The notes: generated from the letters alone by a model not told the origin. A DNA stretch of 64,000 nucleotides from an uncultured Saprospiraceae bacterium (GCA_937981555.1 CALJOK010000001.1:124001-188000); one strand, 5' to 3'. Numbered from the stretch's first letter, positions 9,297 through 19,419 are shown. Numbers and translations: made by a program.

Positions 9297-9338
9297 AAAT
9301 TTCATTTTCCTTTTAGTAGGAAAAAAGGAAAAATCTTG

Positions 9339-9346
9339 TACCTTTG
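9339..9346 (+). promoter_or_regulatory. Internal promoter-like element before rplP
   Basis: TACCTTTG matches the Bacteroidota -7 consensus TAnnTTTG and is followed by GCAC as in the str promoter. No convincing TTTG lies 19 bases upstream, so the -33 part is weak. The position, after two hairpins and about 90 bases before rplP, suggests that rplP and later genes have their own start. Confidence 0.5.
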
Positions 9347-9437
9347 CACAGCTTTTCAAAAAGCAGTATCAAAATGACAGATTTTTAGACCATTTAGCCA
9401 CATATTGTGGTGGTTTTAGCAAAAAAATGTATTCACA

Positions 9438-9857
9438 ATGTTACAACCGAAAAGAACAAAATATAGAAAGCAACAAAAGGGAAGAAATAAAGGACTTGCT
9501 TATAGAGGAAGTACTATTTCATTTGGAACTTTTGCTTTAAAGTCACTTGACGCTGGTCGTCTTACCAATCGTCAAATAGAATCTGCTCGTATCGCTATGA
9601 CTCGTCATATGAAAAGAGAGGGGAATGTGTGGATTCGTGTTTTTCCAGATAAGCCGATTACATCTAAACCTGCTGAGGTTCGGATGGGTAAAGGAAAAGG
9701 AGCACTAGATCATTATGTGGCTCAAGTACAACCTGGCCGGATTATGTTTGAATTAGATGGGGTTACTGAAGAGACAGCTAATGAAGCATTAAGATTAGCA
9801 GCTCAGAAATTACCTGTAATGACTAAAATAGTCAAGCGTAGAGATTACGTTGGATAA
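9438..9857 (+). CDS. rplP: 50S ribosomal protein L16 (uL16)
   Basis: A 139-residue protein that positions A-site tRNA in the large subunit. [39 protein letters not shown] and the end [15 protein letters not shown] are diagnostic. Its upstream spacer (219 bases) is the longest inside the S10 group and carries hairpins and a -7-like element, so it may begin its own transcript. Confidence 0.98.
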   Translation: MLQPKRTKYRKQQKGRNKGLAYRGSTISFGTFALKSLDAGRLTNRQIESARIAMTRHMKREGNVWIRVFPDKPITSKPAEVRMGKGKGALDHYVAQVQPGRIMFELDGVTEETANEALRLAAQKLPVMTKIVKRRDYVG

Positions 9858-9883
9858 ATTTTAATAAAAAAAATTGCTCGATA

Positions 9884-10144
9884 ATGGCAACTAAGAAGTA
9901 TCAAGAATTGCAGGAAATTAATGACAACGATTTGAAAGAGACGTTGACAGAAACAGAAACTGCTTATCAAAAATTAACGTTTGATCATGCGATCAGAGGA
10001 TTAGATAATCCTTTAGAGTTAAGAGACTTACGAAGAGATGTAGCTCGGTTAAAAACCGAGATAAGAAGAAGGGAAGTAGCTGTAATGACTCCTGAGCAAT
10101 TAGCAAAAAGATCAAAAATTCGTGCAAGAAGAAAGAATAAATAA
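9884..10144 (+). CDS. rpmC: 50S ribosomal protein L29 (uL29)
   Basis: An 86-residue, mostly helical protein near the tunnel exit. The conserved helical hairpin is [21 protein letters not shown] followed by [23 protein letters not shown]. About 10-20 residues longer than the commonest bacterial form, with a short basic C-terminal extension ([16 protein letters not shown]). It is followed by rpsQ after 4 bases, so the two are translationally close. Confidence 0.95.
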   Translation: MATKKYQELQEINDNDLKETLTETETAYQKLTFDHAIRGLDNPLELRDLRRDVARLKTEIRRREVAVMTPEQLAKRSKIRARRKNK

Positions 10145-10148
10145 TATC

Positions 10149-10415
10149 ATGACTGAAATTGCAAAAAAACCATCCAAAAAGACACGAATAGGTGTTGTGT
10201 CTAGTAATAAAATGGAGAAAACCATTACAGTTCAAGTTGAGCGTCGATTACGTCACCCAATCTATGGGAAGTACGTAAAGAAGACTAAGAAGTTTATGGC
10301 ACACGACGAAAAAAACGATTGTAACATTGGAGATACTGTAAAGATTATGGAATCTCGTCCATTGAGTGCAAAAAAAAGATGGAGATTGGTTGAGGTTATT
10401 GAAAGAGCTAAGTAA
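10149..10415 (+). CDS. rpsQ: 30S ribosomal protein S17 (uS17)
   Basis: An 88-residue primary 16S rRNA-binding protein. [35 protein letters not shown] and [24 protein letters not shown] are the OB-fold core of S17. I chose the ATG at 10149, four bases after the rpmC stop; an earlier in-frame ATG at 10122 would overlap rpmC and lacks homologous sequence. Confidence 0.97.
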   Translation: MTEIAKKPSKKTRIGVVSSNKMEKTITVQVERRLRHPIYGKYVKKTKKFMAHDEKNDCNIGDTVKIMESRPLSAKKRWRLVEVIERAK

Positions 10416-10515
10416 GATTCAAAACTCCATCTATTTGGAGTAATTCTTTTAAAAGATGAAATATGGAGATTATTTTTAATCGCTATTCCATTTTTTAGCA
10501 AAAATATTAGAATAA

Positions 10516-10535
10516 TACCGAATTCAAATTCGGTA
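10516..10535 (+). promoter_or_regulatory. Hairpin in the rpsQ-rplN spacer
   Basis: TACCGAAT (10516-10523) pairs perfectly with ATTCGGTA (10528-10535) around a TCAA tetraloop, 19 bases before rplN. A weaker CTCCA/TGGAG hairpin lies near 10427-10441. This 139-base spacer marks the usual S10/spc operon boundary. In E. coli, S8 controls the spc operon at a site downstream of rplN; no such site is claimed here. Confidence 0.4.
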
Positions 10536-10554
10536 GAACTTAAATAATAGTAAA

Positions 10555-10920
10555 ATGATTCAACAAGAGTCTAGATTAAAAGTGGCTGACAATAGTGGTG
10601 CAAAAGAAGTTTTGTGTATCCGAGTATTGGGTGGATCTGGTCGTCGCTACGCATCTATTGGAGACAAAATCGTTGTTACGGTTAAAGATGCTTCTCCAGG
10701 TGGTGTAAAAAAAGGTACTGTTTCTACGGCAGTTGTAGTTCGTACCAGAAAAGAAATTCGTCGTAAAGATGGTTCTTACATTCGATTTGATGACAATGCA
10801 GTTGTTTTATTGAATCCAAGTGATGAACCAAGAGGTACACGTATTTTTGGCCCTGTTGCACGTGAATTACGTGACAAGGATTATATGAGAATCATTTCAT
10901 TGGCTCCTGAGGTTTTATAG
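10555..10920 (+). CDS. rplN: 50S ribosomal protein L14 (uL14)
   Basis: A 121-residue protein at the subunit interface. [33 protein letters not shown] and the end [23 protein letters not shown] are diagnostic; length is standard. First gene of the spc group. Confidence 0.98.
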   Translation: MIQQESRLKVADNSGAKEVLCIRVLGGSGRRYASIGDKIVVTVKDASPGGVKKGTVSTAVVVRTRKEIRRKDGSYIRFDDNAVVLLNPSDEPRGTRIFGPVARELRDKDYMRIISLAPEVL

Positions 10921-10942
10921 GATTTAAAAATTAGTTGCAATC

Positions 10943-11293
10943 ATGGCAAATAACAAAGCAAATCAAAAGCGTTTCGCTCCTAAAATTCATATTAAGAAAG
11001 GTGACAAGGTAATTGTTATCTCTGGAGCAAGCAAAGGTGATACGGTACGCGAAGTAATGGAAGTTCTTCCAAAAAAATACCGTGCAATTGTAGATGGAGT
11101 TAATATCGCTAAAAAGCATAATAAACCCACTCAAGATAATCCTGGAGGAATTCAGGAAAAACCAATGCCTATTCATATTTCAAACTTGATGTTAGTTGAC
11201 CCTAAGACAGGAGACGCTACTCGAATTGGAAGAAAAGAGGTAGATGGTAAATTGGTAAGATATTCTAAAAAATCTGGAGAAATAATTAAGTAA
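10943..11293 (+). CDS. rplX: 50S ribosomal protein L24 (uL24)
   Basis: A 116-residue assembly-initiator protein. The KOW motif is [28 protein letters not shown] near residue 17, followed by [21 protein letters not shown]. Its TAA overlaps the ATG of rplE by one base (TAATG), a typical translational-coupling arrangement. Confidence 0.97.
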   Translation: MANNKANQKRFAPKIHIKKGDKVIVISGASKGDTVREVMEVLPKKYRAIVDGVNIAKKHNKPTQDNPGGIQEKPMPIHISNLMLVDPKTGDATRIGRKEVDGKLVRYSKKSGEIIK

Positions 11294-11850
11294 TGAGCTA
11301 CAGTCCAAGACTTAAAGATAAATATCGGAACGAAATCGTATCTGCATTAATGGAGAAATTCCAATACAGCACGATTATGCAAGTACCTAAAATTGTAAAG
11401 GTATGTTTGAATCAAGGTGTCGGAATGGCATCTCAAGATAAAAAATTGGTTGACAATGCATTGACAGAAATGACAATGATTGCTGGTCAAAAAGCAGTTC
11501 CAACAAAGGCAAGGAAATCAATTTCGAACTTTAAATTGAGAGATGGTATGGTGATTGGTTCAAGAGTTACTCTTCGAAACGATCAAATGTTTGAATTTTT
11601 AGATCGATTGATTACTGTTGCTCTTCCACGTGTACGAGATTTCCGGGGGATTAATGATAAGAGCTTTGATGGAAGAGGAAATTATACAATGGGTGTTACT
11701 GAACAAATCATTTTTCCGGAAATTGATTTAGATAAAGTAAGTAAGATTACAGGGATGGATATCACGATTGTAACAACTGCTAAAACTGATGCAGAAGCAT
11801 TGGAATTATTGAAGTTGATCGGTATGCCTTTTAAAAATCAAAGAAATTAA
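11293..11850 (+). CDS. rplE: 50S ribosomal protein L5 (uL5)
   Basis: A 185-residue 5S-rRNA-binding protein of the central protuberance. It begins [25 protein letters not shown] and contains [28 protein letters not shown] and [13 protein letters not shown], all family signatures. One-base overlap with rplX. Confidence 0.98.
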   Translation: MSYSPRLKDKYRNEIVSALMEKFQYSTIMQVPKIVKVCLNQGVGMASQDKKLVDNALTEMTMIAGQKAVPTKARKSISNFKLRDGMVIGSRVTLRNDQMFEFLDRLITVALPRVRDFRGINDKSFDGRGNYTMGVTEQIIFPEIDLDKVSKITGMDITIVTTAKTDAEALELLKLIGMPFKNQRN

Positions 11851-11926
11851 TTAATAGAAAATTAAAAGAGACTTTGGGTAATAATAAATCTAAGTCTTTT
11901 TTTTGACTCTAAAAATCTCAATAATA

Positions 11927-12196
11927 ATGGCTAGAAAATCATTAATTGCAAGAGAAAGAAAAAGAGAGCGTCTTGTAGCTAAGTATGCAGATTTGCGAGC
12001 TCAATTGAAGAAGGAAGGGAATTGGGAAGAGCTCGACAAATTGCCACGTAATAGTGCAAAAGTAAGATTGCACAACCGGTGTAAATTAACTGGTCGTCCG
12101 AAAGGATATATGCGTATGTTTGGAATTAATCGTGTAACATTTAGAAAGATGGCACTTGAGGGTAAAATCCCAGGTATCACTAAAGCTAGTTGGTAA
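11927..12196 (+). CDS. rpsN: 30S ribosomal protein S14 (uS14), zinc-independent form
   Basis: An 89-residue S14 required for assembly of the 30S head. The end is [48 protein letters not shown]. Only one cysteine of the CxxC-type zinc knuckle remains, and 89 residues matches the long, zinc-independent class. I chose the ATG at 11927 ([10 protein letters not shown]); an upstream in-frame ATG at 11903 would add eight atypical residues. Confidence 0.97.
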   Translation: MARKSLIARERKRERLVAKYADLRAQLKKEGNWEELDKLPRNSAKVRLHNRCKLTGRPKGYMRMFGINRVTFRKMALEGKIPGITKASW

Positions 12197-12217
12197 TAAT
12201 TTTTTAAAATTTATATA

Positions 12218-12622
12218 ATGGCTGTAACAGATCCAATAGCAGATTACTTAACTCGTATCCGTAATGCTCAACAAGCAGGACATCGGGTAGTAGAGATTCC
12301 TTCTTCAAGAATGAAGAAGAGTATTACTGAAATCCTCTACGACCAAGGATATATCCTCAAATATAAATTTGATGATGCTGCAGGTAAGCAAGGTATTATT
12401 AGTATCGCATTAAAATACGATCCTATTTCTAAGCAACCTGTAATCCGGAAGTTGGGAAGAATCAGTAAGTCAGGTTTGCGTCAATACGCAAAAGCAACTG
12501 AAATTCCTCGTATCATCAATGGCTTGGGAATCGCAATTGTCTCTACTTCTAGAGGAGTAATGACAAATAAAAAAGCGAAGACAGAGAATGTAGGAGGTGA
12601 GTTAATCTGTTATGTTTACTAA
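12218..12622 (+). CDS. rpsH: 30S ribosomal protein S8 (uS8)
   Basis: A 134-residue primary 16S rRNA-binding protein. MAVTDPIADYLTRIRNAQQAGH, then RISKSGLRQYAKATEIPRIINGLGIAIVSTSRGVMTNKKA are family signatures. The C-terminus VGGELICYVY is the usual one. S8 is the spc operon autoregulator in E. coli. Confidence 0.98.
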   Translation: MAVTDPIADYLTRIRNAQQAGHRVVEIPSSRMKKSITEILYDQGYILKYKFDDAAGKQGIISIALKYDPISKQPVIRKLGRISKSGLRQYAKATEIPRIINGLGIAIVSTSRGVMTNKKAKTENVGGELICYVY

Positions 12623-12641
12623 TTGAAAAAACATTTAAGTA

Positions 12642-13196
12642 ATGTCTAGAATAGGAAAAGCACCAATTTCACTTCCTGCAAAGGTTGAGGTTTCTGTGAA
12701 TAACAGTAACGTGGTTAGCGTAAGCGGACCTCTTGGGAAATTGACGCAACAAATTGACCCGGACTTGAAGTTAGCGATTGAGGATGGAACCTTAACTCTT
12801 TCTCGTCCAACTGACCAAAAACGTCATAGATCTGTACATGGTTTATATCGTTCTTTAATCGCAAACATGGTAGATGGAGTTTCTACCGGATGGACTAAAG
12901 AAATGGAATTGATAGGAGTTGGGTACCGTGCTGACAACCAAGGTCAATTATTGACTCTGAGTTTAGGTTATTCTCACCCAGTTATTTTTGCAATTCCTGA
13001 GGAGGTAAAAATCGAAACTGTGTCTGAGAAAGGTAAACCACCAACGATTAAATTATCAAGCGCTGATAAGCAATTATTAGGACAAGTTGCTGCTAAAATC
13101 AGGGCTTTCAGAAGACCAGAACCTTATAAAGGAAAAGGTATTCGATTTAAAGGTGAAGAGATTAGACGAAAAGCAGGTAAAACTGCTGCGAAGTAA
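12642..13196 (+). CDS. rplF: 50S ribosomal protein L6 (uL6)
   Basis: A 184-residue protein near the factor-binding region of 23S rRNA. MSRIGKAPISLPAKVEVSV opens the first of two similar domains; the C-terminal signature RRPEPYKGKGIRFKGEEIRRKAGKTAAK is complete. Normal length. Confidence 0.98.
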   Translation: MSRIGKAPISLPAKVEVSVNNSNVVSVSGPLGKLTQQIDPDLKLAIEDGTLTLSRPTDQKRHRSVHGLYRSLIANMVDGVSTGWTKEMELIGVGYRADNQGQLLTLSLGYSHPVIFAIPEEVKIETVSEKGKPPTIKLSSADKQLLGQVAAKIRAFRRPEPYKGKGIRFKGEEIRRKAGKTAAK

Positions 13197-13273
13197 TTAT
13201 TATTTTAATAAGAAAATTCGATTCATGGCAGGTCTATTTTTTAGATACCATGAGTTCAAAATAAATTTTCAAC

Positions 13274-13621
13274 ATGGCTTTAACTAAAGAACAAAGTAGA
13301 AAAAGAATTCACCAGAGAATTCGTAAAAAAATTAACGGGACAGCTGAGAAACCAAGATTGGCAATTTACAGAAGTAACAAAGCTATCTATGCTCAATTGA
13401 TTAATGATGTAACGGCAACTACAATTGCTGCTGCTTCATCTAAAGAATGTGGAGCAACTGGTGCAAAAGTAGAACAAGCAAAAGCTGTTGGGAAATTAAT
13501 CGCTGAAAAAGCAAGCTCTAATAATATTAGTGCTGTAGTTTTTGATAGAGGAGGATATTTATATCACGGACGTGTGAAAGCTTTAGCTGAAGGAGCACGT
13601 GAAGCTGGATTGGCATTTTAA
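13274..13621 (+). CDS. rplR: 50S ribosomal protein L18 (uL18)
   Basis: A 115-residue 5S-rRNA-binding protein. [35 protein letters not shown] and the end [27 protein letters not shown] are diagnostic. Standard order before rpsE. Confidence 0.98.
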   Translation: MALTKEQSRKRIHQRIRKKINGTAEKPRLAIYRSNKAIYAQLINDVTATTIAAASSKECGATGAKVEQAKAVGKLIAEKASSNNISAVVFDRGGYLYHGRVKALAEGAREAGLAF

Positions 13622-13692
13622 TTTTTATATAAAAAAATAAAAATCAGGTAGACGATTTTATATGAAATCAAAACCTAAAATCACTCATTATA

Positions 13693-14211
13693 ATGGCAAG
13701 AAATAACGATAAAAGAATCAAGCCTGCTGACTCAGAATTAAAAGAAAAGTTAGTTAATCTTAACCGTGTAGCAAAAGTTACTAAAGGTGGACGAACTTTC
13801 AGCTTCGCGGCTATCGTAGTTGTAGGTGATGGAAAAGGTACAGTTGGACACGGATTGGGAAAAGCACGTGATGTATCTGAGTCTATTGCAAAAGCAGTTG
13901 ATGATGCCAAGAAAAATTTGATTAAAGTGCCAATTTACAAAGGAACCATTCCTCACGAACAAAAGGGAAAATATGGTGCTGGTAAGGTTTTAATCAAACC
14001 AGCTTCTGATGGTACAGGGGTAATTGCAGGTGGAGCAATGCGTGCAGTTTTAGAAATTGCAGGTGTTCACAATGTGTTAGCTAAGTCGCAAGGATCTTCA
14101 AATCCTCACAATGTTGTAAAAGCAACTATCGATGCTTTAGCTAAATTAAGAAGCCCGATGACTGTAGCAAAGACTCGTAATATTAGTATGGAAAAATTAT
14201 TTAACGGATAG
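13693..14211 (+). CDS. rpsE: 30S ribosomal protein S5 (uS5)
   Basis: A 172-residue decoding-accuracy protein. [39 protein letters not shown] is the S5 N-terminal domain, and [37 protein letters not shown] is the C-terminal domain. Normal length and position before rpmD. Confidence 0.98.
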   Translation: MARNNDKRIKPADSELKEKLVNLNRVAKVTKGGRTFSFAAIVVVGDGKGTVGHGLGKARDVSESIAKAVDDAKKNLIKVPIYKGTIPHEQKGKYGAGKVLIKPASDGTGVIAGGAMRAVLEIAGVHNVLAKSQGSSNPHNVVKATIDALAKLRSPMTVAKTRNISMEKLFNG

Positions 14212-14291
14212 TTGGAATAATTTTAAGTGATGAATTTCGAATGAAAAAAAATATTCAAAATTTATCATTCAAAATTTAAAATTTAGATAAA

Positions 14292-14471
14292 ATGGCAAAG
14301 ATTAAAGTTACTCAAGTAAAAAGTGTCATAGATCGAAGCAAGCGTCAGAAAGCAACAATGGTAGCATTGGGACTTAAAAAGATGAATCGATCTGTTGTAC
14401 ATGAAGCTACCCCTCAGATTTTAGGGATGGTTGCCAAAATTAACCACTTGGTTAAAGTGGAACAAATGTAA
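14292..14471 (+). CDS. rpmD: 50S ribosomal protein L30 (uL30)
   Basis: A 59-residue ORF, short enough to be missed by length cut-offs, reading MAKIKVTQVKSVIDRSKRQ and continuing ATMVALGLKKMNRSVVHEATP with the end VAKINHLVKVEQM. These are the standard L30 core and its short beta-alpha-beta fold. It sits between rpsE and rplO as in other spc operons. Confidence 0.97.
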   Translation: MAKIKVTQVKSVIDRSKRQKATMVALGLKKMNRSVVHEATPQILGMVAKINHLVKVEQM

Positions 14472-14541
14472 ATTATTAACGTAATTATTTCTTGTAAAAA
14501 GTATTGAATTCTTTTAGAATTTAATGTCAAAAATAAAAATC

Positions 14542-14988
14542 ATGGAATTACACAACCTCAAACCCGCTGCTGGTTCAGTTAAAAAAGGAAAGAGAATAGC
14601 TCGTGGACAAGGGTCAGGTCATGGTGGTACAAGTACACGTGGACATAAAGGTGCAAAATCTCGTTCAGGTTACAAAAGTAAGCGTAACTTTGAAGGTGGC
14701 CAAATGCCTTTACAAATGCGTCTTCCAAAGAGAGGATTTAAGAATCCTAATCGAGTAGAATTTGTGCCATTAAACTTAAGCCGATTACAAGCTATTTCTG
14801 AAAAACACAACTTGACAACAATAGATATGGAAACATTAGTTGCAAGTGGTATTGTCCGAAAAACTGACAAAGTTAAAATTTTAGGCAGGGGGGAATTGAA
14901 AGCTAGTCTTTCTATTAATGTACATGCCATTTCTGACGCTGCAAAAACTGCAATTGAAGGAGCTGGTGGAAGTGTTAATCTTGTTTAA
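14542..14988 (+). CDS. rplO: 50S ribosomal protein L15 (uL15)
   Basis: A 148-residue late-assembly protein. MELHNLKPAAGSVKKGKRIARG, then GQGSGHGGTSTRGHKGAKSRSG, is the family start, with EGGQMPLQMRLPKRGFKN next. I chose the ATG at 14542 because homologues start at MELHNLKP; an upstream in-frame ATG at 14524 would add MSKIKI. It ends 9 bases before secY. Confidence 0.97.
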   Translation: MELHNLKPAAGSVKKGKRIARGQGSGHGGTSTRGHKGAKSRSGYKSKRNFEGGQMPLQMRLPKRGFKNPNRVEFVPLNLSRLQAISEKHNLTTIDMETLVASGIVRKTDKVKILGRGELKASLSINVHAISDAAKTAIEGAGGSVNLV

Positions 14989-14997
14989 AAAAATTTA

Positions 14998-16365
14998 ATG
15001 AAAAAATTAATTACTACTCTACAGAACATTTGGAAAATTAAAGATTTAAGGGATCGAATTTTATTCACCCTATTAATTTTAGCTGTATATCGATTTGGCT
15101 GCTTCGTAGTATTGCCAGGTGTTGATGCAGGGAAATTAGCAGCAGCTACCCAATCAGGTGGCGGCGGTCTTTTAGACTTAATCAATGCTTTTTCAGGTGG
15201 TGCCTTTTTAGGTGCGGCTGTTTTTGCATTAGGGATCATGCCTTATATTACGGCATCGATTATTATTCAATTGTTAGGATTTGCTGTTCCTTATTTCCAA
15301 AGATTGCAACAACGAGAAGGGGAAGCTGGAAGAAAGAAAATTACACAGATAACTCGTTGGTTAACTGTTGCTATTTGTTTAGTTCAAGGTAGTGGTTATT
15401 TAACATATTTAGATTCCCAAGGTGCTATTGCTACTGCCATGGAAAATCAAAAGACATTATTCTATTTTGCTAACTTAATCATTTTGACTACAGGTACTGT
15501 ATTCGCAATGTGGTTAGGAGAAAAGATAACAGATAAAGGAATTGGAAATGGTATATCACTTTTGATTACCATCGGAATTATAGCAACACTTCCAGGTGCT
15601 TTAGCTTTTGAAATTACAAGTCAATTTAACAACAACAGGATTGTGATGTTGATTTTAGAATTCGCAGCATTATTTGGAGTTGTTGTAGCTACAGTTTTAA
15701 TTGTGCAAGGAGTTAGAAGAATTCCTATTCAGTTTGCAAAACGTATGGTTGGAAGAAGTTCTAATGCAATGCCTGCAACTGGAAATAGGGATTACATTCC
15801 ATTGAAAGTAAATGCAGCGGGAGTAATGCCAATCATTTTTGCTCAAGCATTAATGTTCTTACCAGCAGCTCTTGGTAACTATGCTTCACCAGAAGGAGGA
15901 GGGTCAAGCTTCTTAAGTAGCTTATCTGACTTTACGTCATGGTCGTACAATATTATCTACTTCTTTTTAGTAGTTATTTTCACATATGTTTATACTGCAT
16001 TATTAGTAAATCCTACTCAATATGCAGAATACTTGAAAAGACAAAATGCATTTATTCCAGGTATCAAACCAGGTAAAAATACAGCTGATTTTATTGACTC
16101 AGTAACATCGAGAATTACTTTACCTGGATCTATTTTCTTAGGTTTGATCTCAATTCTTCCAGCAGTTGCTGCTAACGTTTTAGGAATTAACATTGGTTTT
16201 GCTATGTTCTTTGGTGGGACATCATTATTGATTTTGGTTGCAGTTGTTTTAGATACATTACAACAAATCGATAGCCACTTGTTGATGCGTAAATATGACG
16301 GATTAGTGAAATCTGGAAGAGGTCAGGGAAGAAGTAGAATTCAAGGAATTGGAGCAAGTATGTAG
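14998..16365 (+). CDS. secY: Preprotein translocase subunit SecY
   Basis: A 455-residue inner-membrane channel with ten expected hydrophobic segments. PGVDAGKL, the LLDLINAFSGGAF plug region, GIMPYITASIIIQLL near residue 80 and the cytoplasmic loops (RLQQREGEAGRKKITQ; MVGRSSNAMPATGNRDYIPLKVN) are diagnostic. It exports the many signal-peptide proteins seen later in the window. Only 9 bases separate it from rplO. Confidence 0.98.
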   Translation: MKKLITTLQNIWKIKDLRDRILFTLLILAVYRFGCFVVLPGVDAGKLAAATQSGGGGLLDLINAFSGGAFLGAAVFALGIMPYITASIIIQLLGFAVPYFQRLQQREGEAGRKKITQITRWLTVAICLVQGSGYLTYLDSQGAIATAMENQKTLFYFANLIILTTGTVFAMWLGEKITDKGIGNGISLLITIGIIATLPGALAFEITSQFNNNRIVMLILEFAALFGVVVATVLIVQGVRRIPIQFAKRMVGRSSNAMPATGNRDYIPLKVNAAGVMPIIFAQALMFLPAALGNYASPEGGGSSFLSSLSDFTSWSYNIIYFFLVVIFTYVYTALLVNPTQYAEYLKRQNAFIPGIKPGKNTADFIDSVTSRITLPGSIFLGLISILPAVAANVLGINIGFAMFFGGTSLLILVAVVLDTLQQIDSHLLMRKYDGLVKSGRGQGRSRIQGIGASM

Positions 16366-16443
16366 ATTTTCAAAAAGTAGGAATTCAATCTTATTCTCCT
16401 TTTTGATTGATTTAATAAAAACGGTAAATACGAATTTTACATT

Positions 16444-17265
16444 TTGAAAAAGAAGCCAATATATAAAACTGACGAAGAAGTAGAGTTAATTAGAGAAAGT
16501 TGTTTGTTAGTTTGTAAAGCTTTAGCTCATGTTGCCAGCGTCATTAGACCAGGTGTAAAAGGAGCTAAAATTGATCGAGAAGCAGAAGAGCTTATTCGTG
16601 ATTATGGTGCAATTCCCGGATTTAAAGGCCTTTATGGTTTTCCTGCAACACTTTGCATATCAATAAATGAAGGTGTTGTACATGGTGTACCTTCAGCTGA
16701 CTATGAATTCAAAGATGGAGACATCGTTTCTGTTGATTGTGGAACATATATGAATGAATTTTATGGGGATGCAGCTTATACATTTGCACTTGGAGATGTA
16801 AAAGAAGAAACCATGGAATTACTTCGGGTAACTAAAACAGCTTTGTACAAAGGTATTGAGCAAGCAGTTGTCGGAAAGAGAATTGGAGATATTGGTTACG
16901 CAATTCAAAATTATTGTGAAAAACCTTATAAGTATGGAGTTGTTAGAGAATTAGTGGGGCATGGATTGGGAAAACAATTGCATGAAGAACCTCAAGTCCC
17001 TAATTTCGGAAAAAGGGGAAGAGGAGTAGTTTTAAGGAATGGACTAGTAATAGCTATTGAACCAATGATTAATTTAGGAAAAAAAGAAGTTCGGCAATCA
17101 CCTGATGGACATACCATAATTACTAAAGATGGAACTCCTTCAGCACATTATGAACATACAATAGTAGTTAGAAAGGAAAAAGCAGATATTTTATCGAATC
17201 ATAACAAAGTGGAAGAGAATATTAAAAATAACCCAGAAGTTAGGGAAATCTCGATAAAAAGTTAG
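16444..17265 (+). CDS. map: Methionine aminopeptidase, type I
   Basis: A 273-residue metalloprotease that removes initiator methionine from nascent proteins. All five metal ligands are visible: D98, D109, H173, E206 and E237, in the contexts [32 protein letters not shown] and YEHTIVV. The start is TTG at 16444; no in-frame ATG lies nearby upstream. It sits between secY and infA, a common Bacteroidota arrangement. Confidence 0.96.
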   Translation: MKKKPIYKTDEEVELIRESCLLVCKALAHVASVIRPGVKGAKIDREAEELIRDYGAIPGFKGLYGFPATLCISINEGVVHGVPSADYEFKDGDIVSVDCGTYMNEFYGDAAYTFALGDVKEETMELLRVTKTALYKGIEQAVVGKRIGDIGYAIQNYCEKPYKYGVVRELVGHGLGKQLHEEPQVPNFGKRGRGVVLRNGLVIAIEPMINLGKKEVRQSPDGHTIITKDGTPSAHYEHTIVVRKEKADILSNHNKVEENIKNNPEVREISIKS

Positions 17266-17290
17266 ATATTTGCACTCCGAAAATTTAAAC

Positions 17291-17509
17291 ATGGCAAAAC
17301 AGGATTTAATAAAACAAGATGGTATCATTGAAGAAGCATTGTCAAACGCAATGTTTCGAGTACGTTTGGAGAATGACCATCAAATTGTAGCAACTATTTC
17401 AGGGAAAATGAGAATGAATTATATTCGAATTTTGCCAGGTGATAAAGTTGCCGTAGAAATGTCTCCATACGATTTATCAAGAGGTAGAATAACTTACCGA
17501 TACAAATAA
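17291..17509 (+). CDS. infA: Translation initiation factor IF-1
   Basis: A 72-residue OB-fold protein that blocks the A site during initiation. It starts [30 protein letters not shown] and ends [11 protein letters not shown], both diagnostic. The ATG at 17291 gives the canonical length; an earlier in-frame ATG (17270) would add MHSENLN, which homologues lack. Confidence 0.97.
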   Translation: MAKQDLIKQDGIIEEALSNAMFRVRLENDHQIVATISGKMRMNYIRILPGDKVAVEMSPYDLSRGRITYRYK

Positions 17510-17551
17510 TAACATTGTTATTCTCTAAAAATAACAACTAAAATAAATATC

Positions 17552-17668
17552 ATGAAAGTAAGAGCTTCCATAAAAAAACGATCAGTAGATTGTAAGATCG
17601 TTCGACGAAAAGGAAAATTGTACGTAATTAACAAGAAGAATCCTAGGTTCAAGCAACGTCAAGGATAA
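17552..17668 (+). CDS. rpmJ: 50S ribosomal protein L36 (bL36)
   Basis: A 38-residue protein from the ATG at 17552, [20 protein letters not shown] then [18 protein letters not shown]. Only one cysteine is present, so the zinc ribbon of the C+ form is lost; zinc-free variants of this kind are common in Bacteroidota. Between infA and rpsM as usual. Confidence 0.96.
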   Translation: MKVRASIKKRSVDCKIVRRKGKLYVINKKNPRFKQRQG

Positions 17669-17720
17669 TTTTTAAGTAAATAATTTAGCCCCTAGGGGAC
17701 GAATACATAATCAAAATAAT

Positions 17721-18098
17721 ATGGCTCGTATTGCAGGTAATGATTTACCACGTAACAAAAGAGGAATTATCGGTTTGACCTACGTCTATGGCATCGGATC
17801 GACTTTAGCAAAAGAAATTTTGGATAGAGTAGGTGTTGATGAGCATACTAAGATTGGTGATTGGACTGATGATAATATCCGTGAAATTTCGAAACTTATC
17901 CAAGACGAATATAAAGTAGAAGGTCAATTAAGATCTGAAGTTCAAACTAACATCAAGCGATTGATGGATATTGGATGCTACAGAGGATTACGTCACAGAA
18001 AGGGATTGCCATTGAGAGGTCAACGTACGCAAACTAATGCACGTACTCGAAAAGGTAAGAAGAAAACTGTTGCAGGTAAGAAAAAGGTTACTAAATAA
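17721..18098 (+). CDS. rpsM: 30S ribosomal protein S13 (uS13)
   Basis: A 125-residue subunit-interface protein. [57 protein letters not shown] are diagnostic. First gene of the alpha group, followed by rpsK. Confidence 0.98.
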   Translation: MARIAGNDLPRNKRGIIGLTYVYGIGSTLAKEILDRVGVDEHTKIGDWTDDNIREISKLIQDEYKVEGQLRSEVQTNIKRLMDIGCYRGLRHRKGLPLRGQRTQTNARTRKGKKKTVAGKKKVTK

Positions 18099-18170
18099 TA
18101 TATTGATCATGGTTGCCAGTTGTTGGTTTTATAAAATCTACAACTTCTCAACTAACAACGACATTTCAAA

Positions 18171-18560
18171 ATGGCGAAAGGTAAAAAATTAGCAAAAAAA
18201 AGGAAAGTTAGAGTTGAAGCTGAAGGCCAAGTGCACATTCAAGCTACTTTCAACAACATCATTATTTCTTTGACAAATAAGGCTGGACAGGTTATTTCTT
18301 GGGGATCTGCTGGTAAAGCAGGCTTTAGAGGTTCTAAGAAAAATACACCTTATGCTGCGCAAGTAGCTGCAACTGATGCTGCAAAAGTAGCATATGAAGC
18401 AGGAATGCGTCATGCAATTGTGTATGTAAAAGGACCTGGTTCTGGAAGAGAATCTGCCATCCGTGCAGTTGATAATGTTGGAATCAAAGTATCTAAAATA
18501 AAAGATATGACTCCAATTCCTCACAACGGTTGTCGTCCACCTAAGCGTAGAAGAGTTTAA
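18171..18560 (+). CDS. rpsK: 30S ribosomal protein S11 (uS11)
   Basis: A 129-residue protein at the platform near the E site. [46 protein letters not shown] and the end [14 protein letters not shown] are diagnostic. A GTTGTTGGTT/AACTAACAAC inverted repeat lies in the spacer just before it. Confidence 0.98.
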   Translation: MAKGKKLAKKRKVRVEAEGQVHIQATFNNIIISLTNKAGQVISWGSAGKAGFRGSKKNTPYAAQVAATDAAKVAYEAGMRHAIVYVKGPGSGRESAIRAVDNVGIKVSKIKDMTPIPHNGCRPPKRRRV

Positions 18561-18623
18561 TCCCTTTTGGGACTAATTTATTCCAATAGGAAATTAAATA
18601 TCCATAGAAAATCATAATTAGAA

Positions 18624-19238
18624 ATGGCAAGATATACTGGACCCACTTCAAAAAAAGCTAGAGCATTAGGAGAACCTATTTTTGGTTTTGACAAAGCTTT
18701 TGAAAAAAAGAAATATGCTCCGGGACAGCACGGTAACTCTCGAAAGAGAAAACAAAAGTCGGACTATGCTAACCAATTAATGGAAAAGCAAAAAGCTAAA
18801 TACACTTATGGTGTATTAGAGCGACAATTCCGAAACTTGTTTGAGAAATCAACTCGTAAAAAAGGTGTTACTGGTGAAGTTTTACTTCAATTCTTAGAAG
18901 CTCGTTTAGACAATGTTGTTTTCAGAATGGGAATAGCACCTACTCGAAGAGCAGCTCGTCAGTTAGTTTCTCACAAGCACATTGTTATTAATGGTATTGT
19001 TAATAATATTCCTTCTACTCAACTACATCCTGGAGATGTAATTTCAGTAAGAGGAAAATCTCAAGGATTGCTTGTAGTTGAAGAAAGCATTAATGCAAAT
19101 AAAAATGAATCTAAGAAATTCGGTTGGATTGAGTTTACTCCATCTAAAATGACTGGAAAATTCTTAGAATACCCAGAAAGAGAAAATATTCCGGAAAACA
19201 TCAACGAACAGTTGATCGTCGAATTATACTCTAAATAA
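18624..19238 (+). CDS. rpsD: 30S ribosomal protein S4 (uS4)
   Basis: A 204-residue assembly-initiating protein. [37 protein letters not shown] starts the fold, and the S4 RNA-binding domain is [34 protein letters not shown] near residue 95. The N-terminal zinc-knuckle cysteines are absent. In E. coli S4 is the alpha operon autoregulator. Confidence 0.98.
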   Translation: MARYTGPTSKKARALGEPIFGFDKAFEKKKYAPGQHGNSRKRKQKSDYANQLMEKQKAKYTYGVLERQFRNLFEKSTRKKGVTGEVLLQFLEARLDNVVFRMGIAPTRRAARQLVSHKHIVINGIVNNIPSTQLHPGDVISVRGKSQGLLVVEESINANKNESKKFGWIEFTPSKMTGKFLEYPERENIPENINEQLIVELYSK

Positions 19239-19248
19239 AAATAAACTT

Positions 19249-19281
19249 CAGCAACAATTGATACTTCATCAGTTGTTGCTG
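19249..19281 (+). terminator. Hairpin between rpsD and rpoA
   Basis: CAGCAACAA (19249-19257) pairs with TTGTTGCTG (19273-19281), then ATTGTTTTC follows, only partly T-rich. A CAACTTTG element at 19337-19344 resembles the -7 consensus with one mismatch, so rpoA may have its own weak promoter after this hairpin. Confidence 0.5.
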
Positions 19282-19419
19282 ATTGTTTTCATACTACAGA
19301 TATTACTGCACAGTATTTTCAAAAAAAATTAAAACTCAACTTTGCAAAAGTAAATTTTTCTATATTTACTTATAGCGTTTTAATTATTTATTTTTCTTCA
19401 AATAATACCTCCAATAAAT

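Noticed and set aside
8940-9359. Proline- and threonine-rich minus-strand ORFs opposite the end of rpsC
   Set aside because: They are mirror images of the 33-bp repeat array and have no independent coding signs.
9040-9540. Plus-strand ORF overlapping the end of rpsC and the start of rplP in another frame
   Set aside because: It is rich in V/E/A from the shifted repeat and lacks any protein-like continuation beyond it.
13087-13287. ORF overlapping the end of rplF
   Set aside because: Shadow of rplF in another frame; the spacer part is not conserved-looking protein.
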